DNA of 64,000 bases, from contig ONII01000005.1 in assembly GCA_900317845.1 (NCBI GenBank), forward strand, positions 124,001 through 188,000, in the 5' to 3' direction. How positions within the stretch are numbered: position 1 is the first letter of the stretch; each line of letters starts with the position of its first letter. A program made the translations under genes and the position numbers. Of the stretch, positions 37,984-47,359 are shown piece after piece. The notes beneath the pieces are model-generated. The model worked only from the letters and a program-made list of their open reading frames with translations, searched no databases and was not told where the DNA came from. This DNA comes from an uncultured Bacteroidales bacterium. GTDB lineage: Bacteria; Bacteroidota; Bacteroidia; Bacteroidales; UBA932.

Positions 37984-40900
37984 TTAGAAGTTAAACTTGA
38001 CACCGAGGATGAAGGTTCTCGGACGCGGGTACATGTTGTTGTCGATACCGCCATAAACTTCGGGATCGACCCCCTTGTAACCGGTGATGGTGACGATATT
38101 CTGCACGGTACCGAAAATGTTCAGCACGGCAGTACGGTTCTCGTCAACGTGGAACTGGGGGAAAGTGTAACCCAGGGTGAAATTGTCCAGTTTGAGGAAG
38201 GAACCATTCTGCAGATAGTAGTCGGACAGATACTGGGCCTGGGTGAACATGGACTTGGTAGCGGAGGAAACGCGGTTGCCCACGAAGCTGTTGGTCCACA
38301 GGTCGGCCAGCATTTCGGTGTCGGAAGCCACGTTGTTGTATACCCAGTTGCCAATGGAGGCGTGACCGGAGAGGGCGGCCGTCCAGTTCTTCCAGGTGAA
38401 GCTGGTGTTGAAGCCGATGGTCACGTCGGGATCGGCGTGATGGGTCAAGAACTTGTCATCGGCCGTGATCTTACCGTCGGGGATGACTTTATTGTTTTCA
38501 TCCTTGGCACCGGCACGGTCTACGTATACGCCGTTGATAGGATTGCCCTGCTTGTCGTACACCTGCTGATAGAGGTAGAACGAACGCATGGGATAACCCA
38601 CCTGGATGAGCTGTACATTGTTACCGGTACCACCGGAAATGCCACCAGTCTCGATACCGGCTGCATTCTCGTCGGAAGCGGTAAGTTTGGTCACCTTATT
38701 CTTATTATAGGCGGCGTTGATGCCGAAGGTCCAGCTCATGTCGCGCTTCTCAATGAGAACGGTGTTGATGTCCAGTTCCACACCCATATTGGTCATGGAA
38801 CCAATGTTGGTGTTCAGGTAGTTGGTGAGGTTGGACAGGCCGGGGACCGGGATGTAGTTGAGAATGTCGCGGGTGTCACGCTTGTAAAAATCCAAGGCAG
38901 CAGTGAAGCGGTCGTTCCAGAAGCCCAGGTCGATACCGGCGTTATACGTGGTAGTAGTCTCCCACTTGAGGTCGGCGCTGTAACCCAGAGCCACCACAGG
39001 AGCGGTATAGCTGCCGTCTTTGCTGCCTGTGAAATAATAGGAACCGGGCGTGCTCACGGTGAGGAACTGGGCGAAGGTGTCGTAGTAACCGCCCACCTCC
39101 TGCTGACCGGTTTCACCCCAGGAGAGACGCAGTTTAAAGGTGGAGAGTTTCTCCGCGTTCTTCATGAAGGACTCGTTCTTGATGTTCCAGCCCAAAGCCA
39201 CGGACGGGAAGATACCCCATTTGTGGTTCTGGAAGCGGGAAGTACCATCGGCACGCAGCGTGGCGGTAATCAGGTAACGATCACCGTAGCTGTAGTTGAA
39301 ACGGCCGAAGAAGGAAACCAGATAGAGTTCGCCGCGGCCGGTATGATCGTTGAGGACGCTCACGCCGCGTTTCTCGGGCTTGGGTTCCGACAGTTCCGTA
39401 ACGGTACGGATGGTCTTGCTGTGGCTCTCACTCCAGAAGTGCTGCCAGGAATAACCGGCCATCGCGTCAATAAAGTGCTTACCAAAGTTCTTGCTGTAGT
39501 CGGCATAGAACTCCAGGGTGGTGTTGAGACGGGTGTAGTCGTAATTGGTGTTGGAAGCACCACCGGAGAGCGTAGTGTTGTGCCAGGAAGACTCGGTATC
39601 CTCCTTGAGGGAGGAAGTGCCCTCGGACTTGGCTGCGTCTATACCCAGGTTCAGGTTGAGACGGAGGTCTTCGAGTCCGTGGATCTTATAGTCCAGCTGG
39701 GCATTTCCGAGGAAACGGGTGCTATTGGCCCTGTCGGAGTACAGGTTCGGATCCAACAGAGCCACCGGGTTCAGGGTTGCCATGGTGTTGATATTACCCT
39801 TTTTGTCCATCCACGTGGAGTAACCGTACTTGCCGTTCTCGTCGTAAATGGGCTTGGTGGGGTCATAGTGGTTGGCTGCACCGATAGCGCCCTGGTTGGC
39901 ATAGCTGTTATGGGCATAGGTGCCCTTACCGTTCACATTCAGGCTGAGGTGATTGTCCAGGAAGGTGGGCGACAGGTTCAGGCCCAGGGTCCAGCGGTCC
40001 ATTTCGGAACCCTTCAGGGTACCCTGCTGGACGGTGACGCCGGCGCCGACGCGGTAAGGCAGCCTTTCACCGATACGGCCGTACACGCTCATGTTGGCAT
40101 CCACGGAAGGAGCCACCCGGTAGATTTCCTTCTGCCAGTTGGTGTTGGCGTTGCCCAGGGCAGCCTCTGCGGCAGAATTCATGCCGTAGAAGTCGCGGAT
40201 GAGGGAACGGATGCCATTGGCGTCCAGCACATCGTTGTACTTGGCGATGGTATTAACGGAAGTGGTGACGTCCAAAGCTACGTTGACCGGATGCTCGGCC
40301 GTCTTGGAACCCTTCTTGGTGGTAATCACGATAACACCATTGGAAGCACGGGAACCGTAGATGGCGGTGGCCGATGCATCCTTGAGGACGGTGAAACTCT
40401 CGATGTCTTCCGGGTTGATGGAGGACAGAGGATCGCTCATACCGGAAATGCCGTCGTTGGAAACCGGCAGACCGTCAATCACATACAGAGGGTCGTTAGA
40501 GGCATTGATGGAGGAGCCGCCACGGATACGCACGGTAGCGCCGGAACCCGGCATACCGGAACCGGTGGTAACCACCACGCCGGCGGTCTTACCACGCATG
40601 AGGTCGGCCGGAGAGGTAACGACACCCCTGTTCACTTCGTCGGCCTTCACCGTAGAAACAGAACCGGTGAGGTCGCTCTTCTTTACGGTACCGTAACCGA
40701 TCACCACGACTTCGTCCAGGAAGTGGGTATCCTCTGCCAGGACGATGGTGGCGGGCACGGCGGAAGCCGCGAACGTCTGGTTTGCATAGCCGATGCAGCT
40801 CACCTCGATGATTGCATTGGCATTGGAAACGGTGAGGGTGAAGTCGCCATCCAGACCGGTGGAAACGCCATTGGACGTCCCTTGCTCGATCACCGAGGCT

Positions 40901-41016
40901 CCGATAACGGGGCCGATGGCGTCAACCACCACACCTTTAACCTGGTATCCGCCCTGGGCGAATACGGTAGCGCAGGCTGCAAAAAGCACTGCGATTGCGG
41001 TTAAAATCCTTTTCAT
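37984..41016 (-). CDS. susC: SusC-like TonB-dependent outer membrane transporter
   Basis: This 1010-residue TonB-dependent channel imports oligosaccharides. A signal peptide (FAACATVFAQ) is followed by a carboxypeptidase-like beta domain (VKGVVVDAIGPVIGASV). The plug has VVIGYGTVKKSDLTGSVSTV and the SusC plug motif VTSPADLMRGKTAGVVV, with a 22-strand barrel ending RTFILGVKFNF. It is paired with susD. Given the amylase and the SusE/F-like protein, alpha-glucan is the likely substrate. Confidence 0.96.
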   Translation of the reverse strand: MKRILTAIAVLFAACATVFAQGGYQVKGVVVDAIGPVIGASVIEQGTSNGVSTGLDGDFTLTVSNANAIIEVSCIGYANQTFAASAVPATIVLAEDTHFLDEVVVIGYGTVKKSDLTGSVSTVKADEVNRGVVTSPADLMRGKTAGVVVTTGSGMPGSGATVRIRGGSSINASNDPLYVIDGLPVSNDGISGMSDPLSSINPEDIESFTVLKDASATAIYGSRASNGVIVITTKKGSKTAEHPVNVALDVTTSVNTIAKYNDVLDANGIRSLIRDFYGMNSAAEAALGNANTNWQKEIYRVAPSVDANMSVYGRIGERLPYRVGAGVTVQQGTLKGSEMDRWTLGLNLSPTFLDNHLSLNVNGKGTYAHNSYANQGAIGAANHYDPTKPIYDENGKYGYSTWMDKKGNINTMATLNPVALLDPNLYSDRANSTRFLGNAQLDYKIHGLEDLRLNLNLGIDAAKSEGTSSLKEDTESSWHNTTLSGGASNTNYDYTRLNTTLEFYADYSKNFGKHFIDAMAGYSWQHFWSESHSKTIRTVTELSEPKPEKRGVSVLNDHTGRGELYLVSFFGRFNYSYGDRYLITATLRADGTSRFQNHKWGIFPSVALGWNIKNESFMKNAEKLSTFKLRLSWGETGQQEVGGYYDTFAQFLTVSTPGSYYFTGSKDGSYTAPVVALGYSADLKWETTTTYNAGIDLGFWNDRFTAALDFYKRDTRDILNYIPVPGLSNLTNYLNTNIGSMTNMGVELDINTVLIEKRDMSWTFGINAAYNKNKVTKLTASDENAAGIETGGISGGTGNNVQLIQVGYPMRSFYLYQQVYDKQGNPINGVYVDRAGAKDENNKVIPDGKITADDKFLTHHADPDVTIGFNTSFTWKNWTAALSGHASIGNWVYNNVASDTEMLADLWTNSFVGNRVSSATKSMFTQAQYLSDYYLQNGSFLKLDNFTLGYTFPQFHVDENRTAVLNIFGTVQNIVTITGYKGVDPEVYGGIDNNMYPRPRTFILGVKFNF

Positions 41017-41037
41017 TAGTGTGTAGTTAATAATTAG

Positions 41038-42399
41038 TTATTTGGTTTTGATGAATTTCACGCATACGGCTCCCAGCACCAGGAAAACGCCGGCGACCAG
41101 GAGCATGGCCGGCTGGCTGCCCCCTACCAGGGACAACACCAGGCCACCCGTTGCAGCGGCTACAATCTGCGGCAGGCAGATGGTGCAGTTGAACAGGCCC
41201 AGGTAACTGCCCATGTAGGGGCTGCCCTCCAGCGCGTTGGTGAGGAGGGTGAACGGCAGGGCCAGCATGGCGGCCCAAGCGGCGCCGATGAGGAAGTAGC
41301 TCACAAAGAGCAGGTACTGGTTGTGGATGAGGATGATGGAAGCGAAGCCCGCGGCGCCAATCAGGAGGCTCACCACATAGGCCAGCTTGAGGTTTTTGAA
41401 ACGCGGCAGGACGGCGGCCCACACCAGGGAGCCCACGGCCTGCACGGCAAAGAGCACGCCCACCCAGTTGCCGGCGGTCTGGTAGGCCGCGGAGGTTACG
41501 TCGCCGGTGTGCCATACGTTATGGGCGATGGCGCCGTTGGTGTAGGTCCACATATACAGGAAGGCGGCCCATGAGAAGAACTGCACAAGGCCCACCGTCC
41601 AGAAGGTGGCCGGCGCCTTCACAAGGAGCTTCATGAGGCCTTCAGATGCCCGGTCGGAGCCGGGCATGACGGAAGCCTTCCCGTCATTGCCGGCTTGATC
41701 GGCAATCTCGATTCCATGGAACTCCGCGTACTCCTTGGGCGGCATTTCCTTCACGCGGAGGAAGGTGTACAGCACGCACAGGATGAGGATGGCGGCGCCG
41801 CAGTAGAAGCTCCAGATGACGCTGTCCGGCACCACACCCTTGGGGGCGGTGTTGGCAATGCCTATCCAGGTGAAGAAGATGGGGAACAGGTAGCCCAGCA
41901 GGGAGCCGGCGTTGCACAGGAAGCTCTGGATGCTGTAGGCCGTGGTTTTCTGGCGCTCGTTTACCATGTCCCCCACCATCATCTTGAAGGGTTGCATGGC
42001 AATGTTGATGGAGGTGTCCAGGAAGATGAGCGAGAACAGGCCGAACCACATGGCCATGTTCAGGCCCAGGAACAGCCGGGCGCTGAACTGCAGGCTGCCG
42101 GCGTTGGGCAGGAGCAGCATTACCAGGACGGCAATGACCGCACCTACCAGCAGGTACGGTTTACGGCGACCCATCCGGCACCAGGTTCTGTCGGAATACT
42201 TGCCGATGAGCGGCTGAACAATCATTCCCATCAGCGGGGGAAGGATCCAGAAGAAACTGAGCTGGTGAGGATCGGCGCCCAGCGTGGCAAAGATACGGCT
42301 GATATTGGCGCTCTGCAGGGCATAGGCAATCTGCACCCCGAGGAAACCAAAGCTCAAATCTACCAGCTGGCGGAAGGTTAAGTCACGTTTTGTGGACAT
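41038..42399 (-). CDS. MFS maltose/maltodextrin-type transporter
   Basis: This 453-residue inner membrane protein of 12 spans starts TKRDLTFRQLVDLSFGFLGV and contains GRRKPYLLVGA. That is close to the GPH-like transporters that open maltose/sucrose operons in Bacteroidota. It probably takes up the oligosaccharides released by the GH13 enzyme. The central cytoplasmic loop carries an extra segment (IADQAGNDGKASVMPGSDRA) encoded by REP-like palindromes. It is first in the sus-type operon, 21 nt before susC. Confidence 0.9.
   Translation of the reverse strand: MSTKRDLTFRQLVDLSFGFLGVQIAYALQSANISRIFATLGADPHQLSFFWILPPLMGMIVQPLIGKYSDRTWCRMGRRKPYLLVGAVIAVLVMLLLPNAGSLQFSARLFLGLNMAMWFGLFSLIFLDTSINIAMQPFKMMVGDMVNERQKTTAYSIQSFLCNAGSLLGYLFPIFFTWIGIANTAPKGVVPDSVIWSFYCGAAILILCVLYTFLRVKEMPPKEYAEFHGIEIADQAGNDGKASVMPGSDRASEGLMKLLVKAPATFWTVGLVQFFSWAAFLYMWTYTNGAIAHNVWHTGDVTSAAYQTAGNWVGVLFAVQAVGSLVWAAVLPRFKNLKLAYVVSLLIGAAGFASIILIHNQYLLFVSYFLIGAAWAAMLALPFTLLTNALEGSPYMGSYLGLFNCTICLPQIVAAATGGLVLSLVGGSQPAMLLVAGVFLVLGAVCVKFIKTK
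41643..41711 (-). repeat. REP-like palindrome pair inside MFS gene
   Basis: On the minus strand the first unit is GAGAT-TGCCGATCAAGCCGGCA-ATGACG and the second is CGTCAT-GCCCGG-CTCCGA-CCGGGC-ATCT, so the ATGACG ends face each other. This is the reverse arrangement of the pair at 13008-13066. Both sit in frame in the loop between transporter halves. Confidence 0.75.
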
Positions 42400-42434
42400 G
42401 GTGTTACTAGTTTTAGCCTGTTATTTGGCATTTG

Positions 42435-42442
42435 CAAAAGTA
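42435..42442 (-). promoter_or_regulatory. -7 box of the sus-type operon
   Basis: Minus-strand TACTTTTG matches TAnnTTTG, 35 nt before the MFS start. No TTTG lies at the consensus distance, which may mean that an activator is needed. Confidence 0.5.
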
Positions 42443-42501
42443 AACAATCCTCGCAAACCTTTTATATACGCGCGCGCTAAATCGGGTTGAACGGATATTT
42501 T

Positions 42502-42533
42502 TTTGCGACGAACGGAATAAATACGTACCTTCG
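42502..42533 (+). promoter_or_regulatory. Histidine kinase promoter
   Basis: TTTG (42502-42505), 20 nt, TACCTTCG (42526-42533; one mismatch to TAnnTTTG). It ends 4 nt before the ATG at 42538. Confidence 0.65.
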
Positions 42534-42537
42534 CCTT

Positions 42538-43689
42538 ATGAAAAAATGGAACCATCATGTGCTCATCCATGGCTTCGCGCTCCTGCACGCGGGCACGGTA
42601 GCCTTGTGCGCCTGGCTGGGCATTCCGGATACGCTGGCCCTGACCGCCCTTACCATGCTCATGGCCGTGTTCCTGTGCTACGAAGAGAACCTCACGGTGG
42701 ATATTTCCATCATGGCCCTCATCCTGGTGAACGTGCTGGGCTTCCTGCTGGGCAACCTGGGCGCACAGGTGCTCCTGAACTTTTTGCCATCGGCCTGGAA
42801 AAACATTGTTTCCACGGTGGTAGTGACGGAAATGATGGGCTGGGCGCTGTACTGGTTCGCGCACACCTTCTCCCCTACCAATGCGGCCAGCTATGACCGC
42901 AAGCTTTCCTGGAAGCGGCGCCGGGGACTGCTGGTGGGCTCCATTGCCGTCATTTTCGGTCTGCGGGTCTATATCGACCTTTCCTATCAGGGCAATATTT
43001 TCCAGGAATCGGCCATTGTGGGCATCCTGGTCATTATTTCCGTGGTTCTGCTGGGATTCATGATCCGCTTTGCCTCCAAAATGCAGCTGGAGGCTACAGA
43101 CCAACGCACGCGGCGGCACCAGGCGGAATTCCGTTATATGACGCTCAAAAGCCAGGTGGACCCGCATTTCCTGTTCAACAGCCTCAACGTGCTGGATTCC
43201 ATTGTCCTGGAAGGAACGCCGCAGGAGGCCAGCGCCTACATTCACAAGCTCGCCAGCATTTACCGCTATCTCATGCAGCACGAGGCCAAGAAGCTGGTGC
43301 CCCTGTCGGAGGAAATCCAGTTTGCCCGCACCTACCGGGAGCTCATCCAAATCCGTTTTCCGGAAGGGCTGGTGCTGGAAGACCGCCTGGGGGCCGATAT
43401 CCCCAGCGGCTACATCATCCCCTGCACCCTGCAGCTCCTGCTGGAAAATGCCATCAAGCACAACGCCATCAGTCCGGAGAACCCGCTCATCGTGAGCGTA
43501 TTCACGGACGGGAAAAGCATTACCATGCGCAACACACGCATTCCCAAGGTATCCACGCGGCCATCTACCGGAATTGGCCTGCAGTATATCCGCAACCAGT
43601 ACAGGGACCTGGCCGACGCAGAGATAACAGTCACGCAAACGCTTGATTCCTTTGCCGTTACGGTTCCCATCTTGGAGGATTCCAAATAA
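42538..43689 (+). CDS. LytS/YehU-type sensor histidine kinase
   Basis: This 383-residue membrane kinase starts at ATG 42538, since the upstream extension is promoter. About five or six membrane spans fill residues 1-180. The His_kinase motif LKSQVDPHFLFNSLNVLDSI (phospho-acceptor His) and a HATPase domain with LLLENAIKHNAI and TGIGLQYIRNQY follow. No large periplasmic sensor domain is visible. It is paired with the LytTR regulator next to it and divergent from the sus-type operon. Confidence 0.92.
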   Translation: MKKWNHHVLIHGFALLHAGTVALCAWLGIPDTLALTALTMLMAVFLCYEENLTVDISIMALILVNVLGFLLGNLGAQVLLNFLPSAWKNIVSTVVVTEMMGWALYWFAHTFSPTNAASYDRKLSWKRRRGLLVGSIAVIFGLRVYIDLSYQGNIFQESAIVGILVIISVVLLGFMIRFASKMQLEATDQRTRRHQAEFRYMTLKSQVDPHFLFNSLNVLDSIVLEGTPQEASAYIHKLASIYRYLMQHEAKKLVPLSEEIQFARTYRELIQIRFPEGLVLEDRLGADIPSGYIIPCTLQLLLENAIKHNAISPENPLIVSVFTDGKSITMRNTRIPKVSTRPSTGIGLQYIRNQYRDLADAEITVTQTLDSFAVTVPILEDSK

Positions 43690-43702
43690 TTGACTACCTT
43701 TG
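43671..43702 (+). promoter_or_regulatory. Possible internal promoter before the response regulator
   Basis: CTTG (43671-43674), 20 nt, TACCTTTG (43695-43702), ending 8 nt before the regulator ATG at 43711. It overlaps the 3' end of the kinase gene and could give the regulator extra expression. Confidence 0.5.
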
Positions 43703-43710
43703 TTCTTTGT

Positions 43711-44457
43711 ATGAAAGCATTTATTATAGAGGACGAACCGCTCGCGCGCGGGCACATGATCAAACTGCTCACAGACCAGTTCCCTGAAACAGAGGTGGTG
43801 GGGGCGGTAGGATCGGTCACTTCCGCCGTCCAGTGGCTCAAGGCCAACCCCGCACCGGATGTCATTTTCATGGACGTGGAACTGAGCGACGGCATCTCCT
43901 TCGACATCTTCTCCCAGGTGGACGTTCCCTCCCCCGTTATCATGACCACCGCGTACGACCAATACGCCGTGCAGGCCTTTGAGGTCCATGCCATAGACTA
44001 TCTGCTCAAGCCCATTGAGGTGGCGGCCCTGCGGCGCGCCATGAGCCGGGTAGCATCCGGGGAAACTTCCAAGCCCTCCTCCGAGACCATACGCTCGCTC
44101 CTGAAGGACAGCCGGAAGGAGAAATTTATCATCCGCCTGAACGACCGTATCGTCCCCATCCGCACCTCCGAGGTAGCGTATTTTTACTCGGAGGACAAAA
44201 ATTCGTATATCGTCACATTAAACGGGTCTTCCTATATTATGGACGATTCCCTGGATACCATTGCCGCGGGGCTGAACCCTTCTATGTTCTTCCGTATTTC
44301 CCGCAGCTGCATTATCTCGGACCAGATTATAGACAGCGTGTCCCGCCTGATGGGCGGCCGCCTGCGCATCTCCCTGCGCCCGGGCATCCTTGCCGCCACG
44401 GACTTCACCGTCTCCCGCGCCCGCGTGGAGGACTTCCTCTCCTGGCTGGAGAAATAG
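43711..44457 (+). CDS. LytTR-family response regulator
   Basis: This 248-residue DNA-binding regulator starts at ATG 43711 (MKAFIIEDEPLARGHM). The receiver domain has phospho-acceptor Asp in DVIFMDVELSDG and the Lys in IDYLLKPIE. Residues about 140-245 are a LytTR domain (IVPIRTSEVAYFYSEDKNSY, then FFRISRSCIIS). It is partner to the kinase just upstream. Target genes are unknown; the divergent sus-type operon is one candidate. Confidence 0.93.
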   Translation: MKAFIIEDEPLARGHMIKLLTDQFPETEVVGAVGSVTSAVQWLKANPAPDVIFMDVELSDGISFDIFSQVDVPSPVIMTTAYDQYAVQAFEVHAIDYLLKPIEVAALRRAMSRVASGETSKPSSETIRSLLKDSRKEKFIIRLNDRIVPIRTSEVAYFYSEDKNSYIVTLNGSSYIMDDSLDTIAAGLNPSMFFRISRSCIISDQIIDSVSRLMGGRLRISLRPGILAATDFTVSRARVEDFLSWLEK

Positions 44458-44462
44458 GGTCA

Positions 44463-44494
44463 CTTGGCGAATTGCCTAAATTGCGTTATCTTTG
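44463..44494 (+). promoter_or_regulatory. lepA promoter
   Basis: CTTG (44463-44466), 20 nt, TATCTTTG (44487-44494), ending 6 nt before the lepA ATG. Confidence 0.65.
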
Positions 44495-44500
44495 CAGATT

Positions 44501-46288
44501 ATGAAGAATATCCGCAACTTTTGCATTATCGCCCATATCGACCATGGGAAAAGTACCCTGGCAGACCGTCTGTTGGAACTTACGCGCACGCTGAGCGACC
44601 GCGAGATGGAAAACCAGGTGCTGGACGACATGGACCTGGAGAAAGAGAAGGGCATTACCATCAAGAGCCACGCCATCCAGATGGACTACGTGCGTGGCGG
44701 GGAAACCTATCGGCTCAACCTCATTGATACGCCCGGACACGTGGACTTCAGTTATGAGGTGTCCCGTTCCATTGCCTCCTGCGAGGGCGCACTGCTGGTG
44801 GTGGATGCTTCGCAAGGTATTCAGGCACAGACCATTAGTAATCTGTACCAGGCTATCGACCATGGACTGGAGATTATTCCCGTGCTCAACAAGATTGACA
44901 TGGACAGCGCTCAGCCGGACCTGGTGCAGGACCAGGTCTGCGACCTTCTGGGCTGCGAGCCGGAGGACGTGCTCCGCGTGAGTGCCCGCACCGGCGTGGG
45001 TGTGCAGGAAGTGCTGGATGCCATCGTGGACAAAGTGCCCGCGCCCAAAGGGGACCCGGACGCTCCGCTGCAGGCCCTGATCTTCGACTCCGTGTTCAAC
45101 TCCTTCCGCGGCATCATTGCGTACTTTAAGGTAGTGAACGGCACCATTCGCAAGGGGGACAAAGTGAAATTCTTCTCCACCGGCAACGAGTACGAGGCCG
45201 AGGAAATCGGCAACCTGAAACTCAAGCTCAACCCTACCGGCGCGGTGCGTGCCGGGGATGTGGGCTATATCATCACGGGCATCAAGGCGGCCGTGGAAGT
45301 GAAGGTGGGCGATACCATCACGCACGTGGAACGTCCTTGTGCACAGGCCATTGCAGGTTTTGAGGAGGTAAAGCCGATGGTCTTCGCCGGCCTGTATCCG
45401 GTCGATGCCTCCAAGTTTGAGGAGCTGCGCGCTACGCTGGAAAAGTTCCAGCTCAACGACGCCTCCTTCACCTATGAACCGGAAAGTTCGCTGGCCCTGG
45501 GCTTCGGTTTCCGCTGCGGCTTCCTGGGGCTGCTACACCTGGAAATCGTCCAGGAACGCCTGTTCCGGGAGTTCAACATGGACGTCATCACCACCGTGCC
45601 CAACGTCTCGTACAAGGTGTACACCACCAAGGGGGAGGTCATCGACGTGCATAATCCGTCCGGCCTGCCGGCACCGTCTGTCATCGACCATATTGAGGAG
45701 CCCTATATCCGCGCCCAGATTATCTCCAAGGCCGATTTTTACGGCCCCATCATGAAGCTTTGCATAGACAAGCGCGGCACCCTGATCGGCCAGCATTACA
45801 TTACCACGGACCGCGTGGAGCTCAACTATGACCTGCCGCTTTCGGAGGTGGTTTTTGACTTTTACGACAAACTCAAGAGCATCTCCAAAGGCTATGCATC
45901 CTTTGACTACCACGTGACGGATTTCCGTCCGGCGCGGCTGGTGAAGCTGGATATCCTCCTGAACGGAGACCCGGCAGATGCCTTGAGCACCCTCATCCAC
46001 GAGGACCATGCCTATGACTTTGGCCGCAAGATTTGCCTCAAGCTCAAGGACCTCATTCCCCGCCAGCAGTTCGACATTGCCGTGCAGGCGGCCATCGGCG
46101 CAAAAATCATTGCCCGCGAAACGGTGCGCCAGGTGCGTAAAGACGTGACAGCCAAGTGTTACGGCGGCGACGTCACCCGTAAGCGCAAGCTGCTGGAAAA
46201 GCAGAAGGAAGGCAAAAAGCGCATGCGCCAGATTGGCACCGTCCAGGTGCCCCAAAGTGCCTTCATGGCCGTGCTTAAGCTGGATTGA
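44501..46288 (+). CDS. lepA: Elongation factor 4 (LepA), ribosomal back-translocase
   Basis: This 595-residue GTPase acts on stalled or initiating ribosomes. ATG 44501 was chosen ([19 protein letters not shown]) because the -7 box precedes it. G motifs [16 protein letters not shown] and NKIDM are intact. The LepA-specific C-terminal domain ends [23 protein letters not shown]. Length is standard for the family. Confidence 0.98.
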   Translation: MKNIRNFCIIAHIDHGKSTLADRLLELTRTLSDREMENQVLDDMDLEKEKGITIKSHAIQMDYVRGGETYRLNLIDTPGHVDFSYEVSRSIASCEGALLVVDASQGIQAQTISNLYQAIDHGLEIIPVLNKIDMDSAQPDLVQDQVCDLLGCEPEDVLRVSARTGVGVQEVLDAIVDKVPAPKGDPDAPLQALIFDSVFNSFRGIIAYFKVVNGTIRKGDKVKFFSTGNEYEAEEIGNLKLKLNPTGAVRAGDVGYIITGIKAAVEVKVGDTITHVERPCAQAIAGFEEVKPMVFAGLYPVDASKFEELRATLEKFQLNDASFTYEPESSLALGFGFRCGFLGLLHLEIVQERLFREFNMDVITTVPNVSYKVYTTKGEVIDVHNPSGLPAPSVIDHIEEPYIRAQIISKADFYGPIMKLCIDKRGTLIGQHYITTDRVELNYDLPLSEVVFDFYDKLKSISKGYASFDYHVTDFRPARLVKLDILLNGDPADALSTLIHEDHAYDFGRKICLKLKDLIPRQQFDIAVQAAIGAKIIARETVRQVRKDVTAKCYGGDVTRKRKLLEKQKEGKKRMRQIGTVQVPQSAFMAVLKLD

Positions 46289-46325
46289 TGCCCTAAGCGT
46301 CACACACGGCTGGCCGCCGGGAAAA

Positions 46326-47234
46326 TTAGAACAGGTAAACGCAAAAGCCTATGCCTAGCAGGAGGCACAGGAGGAAAGTGGACATGACCAGCAGGGGAAG
46401 AGCGGGATCCAGCGCACGGTCTGTGCGGGTCCATACCATGTGCAAGTGCTTGATATACAGCGGTAACGTTACTACCCACAACCAGTGCCACCAGGAGGGC
46501 CAGCACAGAAGACAATAGGCAATGAGGCAAGCCCAGCCCAGGCCGATAAGCACGGTCTGGTAAACGCGCGCCCGCTGTCCGCCCAACTTGAGCGCAACAG
46601 TGGTGCGGGTTGCCGCATCCGTTTTCATGTCACGGATGTTGTTCACATTGAGCACACCCACGGAGAAAAAGCCCACGGCCGAGCCCGGCAGGAGGAGTTT
46701 CCAGTGAAGGCCTAAGCCTTTGGTACACACAAAGTAAGCGCCCAGCACAGACACCAGCCCAAAGAAAATGAACACGTAAAAATCTCCTTTGGCCCTGTAG
46801 CCGTACGGATTGGGCCCCAGGGTATATCGCATGGCGGCCACAATGGCCCCGGCGCCCAGCAGGAGCACCAGAATGGGCGTGAGGTCCAGGAGGGTGCCGA
46901 ACGCGCGCCAGGTCATAGCCGCGCCAAACACCACACACAGCCCCACAAACATGCCAATGAGCCGCTTCATCTCCCCCATGGTGAGCCCGCCGCCGTTGAG
47001 GCCATACTGCGGGCCCTGCCGCTCGGCGGTATCCGTGCCCTGCAGCACGTCTCCCAGCTCGTTGGAGAGGTTGGACAGAATCTGTAAACAAATGGTTGTA
47101 AGGACGATAAGCACCGCCGTCCACGGATCCACCTTCCAGTCCGCCACGGCCAGCAGAATACCCAGCAGCACCCCGGCCGTCGAGAGCGGCAAAGTGCGCA
47201 AACGCATCGATTGAAGAGCAGCTTGTACTTTCAT
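46326..47234 (-). CDS. menA: 1,4-dihydroxy-2-naphthoate polyprenyltransferase
   Basis: This 302-residue integral membrane enzyme attaches the isoprenoid tail to dihydroxynaphthoate in menaquinone synthesis. The start is MKVQAALQSMRLRTLPLS. The prenyl-diphosphate-binding motif NLSNELGDVLQGTD and the second Asp-rich segment NVNNIRDMKTD are visible, with about eight to nine membrane spans. The -7 box at 47239-47246 is only 4 nt before this ATG. Other men genes are not in the window. Confidence 0.95.
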   Translation of the reverse strand: MKVQAALQSMRLRTLPLSTAGVLLGILLAVADWKVDPWTAVLIVLTTICLQILSNLSNELGDVLQGTDTAERQGPQYGLNGGGLTMGEMKRLIGMFVGLCVVFGAAMTWRAFGTLLDLTPILVLLLGAGAIVAAMRYTLGPNPYGYRAKGDFYVFIFFGLVSVLGAYFVCTKGLGLHWKLLLPGSAVGFFSVGVLNVNNIRDMKTDAATRTTVALKLGGQRARVYQTVLIGLGWACLIAYCLLCWPSWWHWLWVVTLPLYIKHLHMVWTRTDRALDPALPLLVMSTFLLCLLLGIGFCVYLF

Positions 47235-47238
47235 GCCG

Positions 47239-47246
47239 CAAAATTA
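47239..47246 (-). promoter_or_regulatory. -7 box of menA
   Basis: Minus-strand TAATTTTG ends 4 nt before the menA ATG; a leaderless mRNA is implied if the box is used. No clear TTTG at -33. Confidence 0.5.
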
Positions 47247-47317
47247 GCAATTTTCCCCCGAAGCGCCACGGGGAGAATCAATTTTGTGGCGCCGGCGAGA
47301 ATTTTAGGGAAATTTTG

Positions 47318-47325
47318 TAAATTTG
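47318..47325 (+). promoter_or_regulatory. -7 box of the GH51 gene
   Basis: TAAATTTG, 34 nt before the ATG at 47360. No TTTG lies at the consensus -33 distance, so an activator may be needed. Confidence 0.45.
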
Positions 47326-47359
47326 TGAATCGACACGCTAAAACCGATAAACCCATTAT

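Noticed and set aside
37969-41004. A 1011-codon plus-strand frame opposite susC, and similar long frames opposite the SusE/F-like gene and the amylase
   Set aside because: They mirror the codon structure of the real genes, have no start signals or promoters, and are His/Gly/Val-rich.
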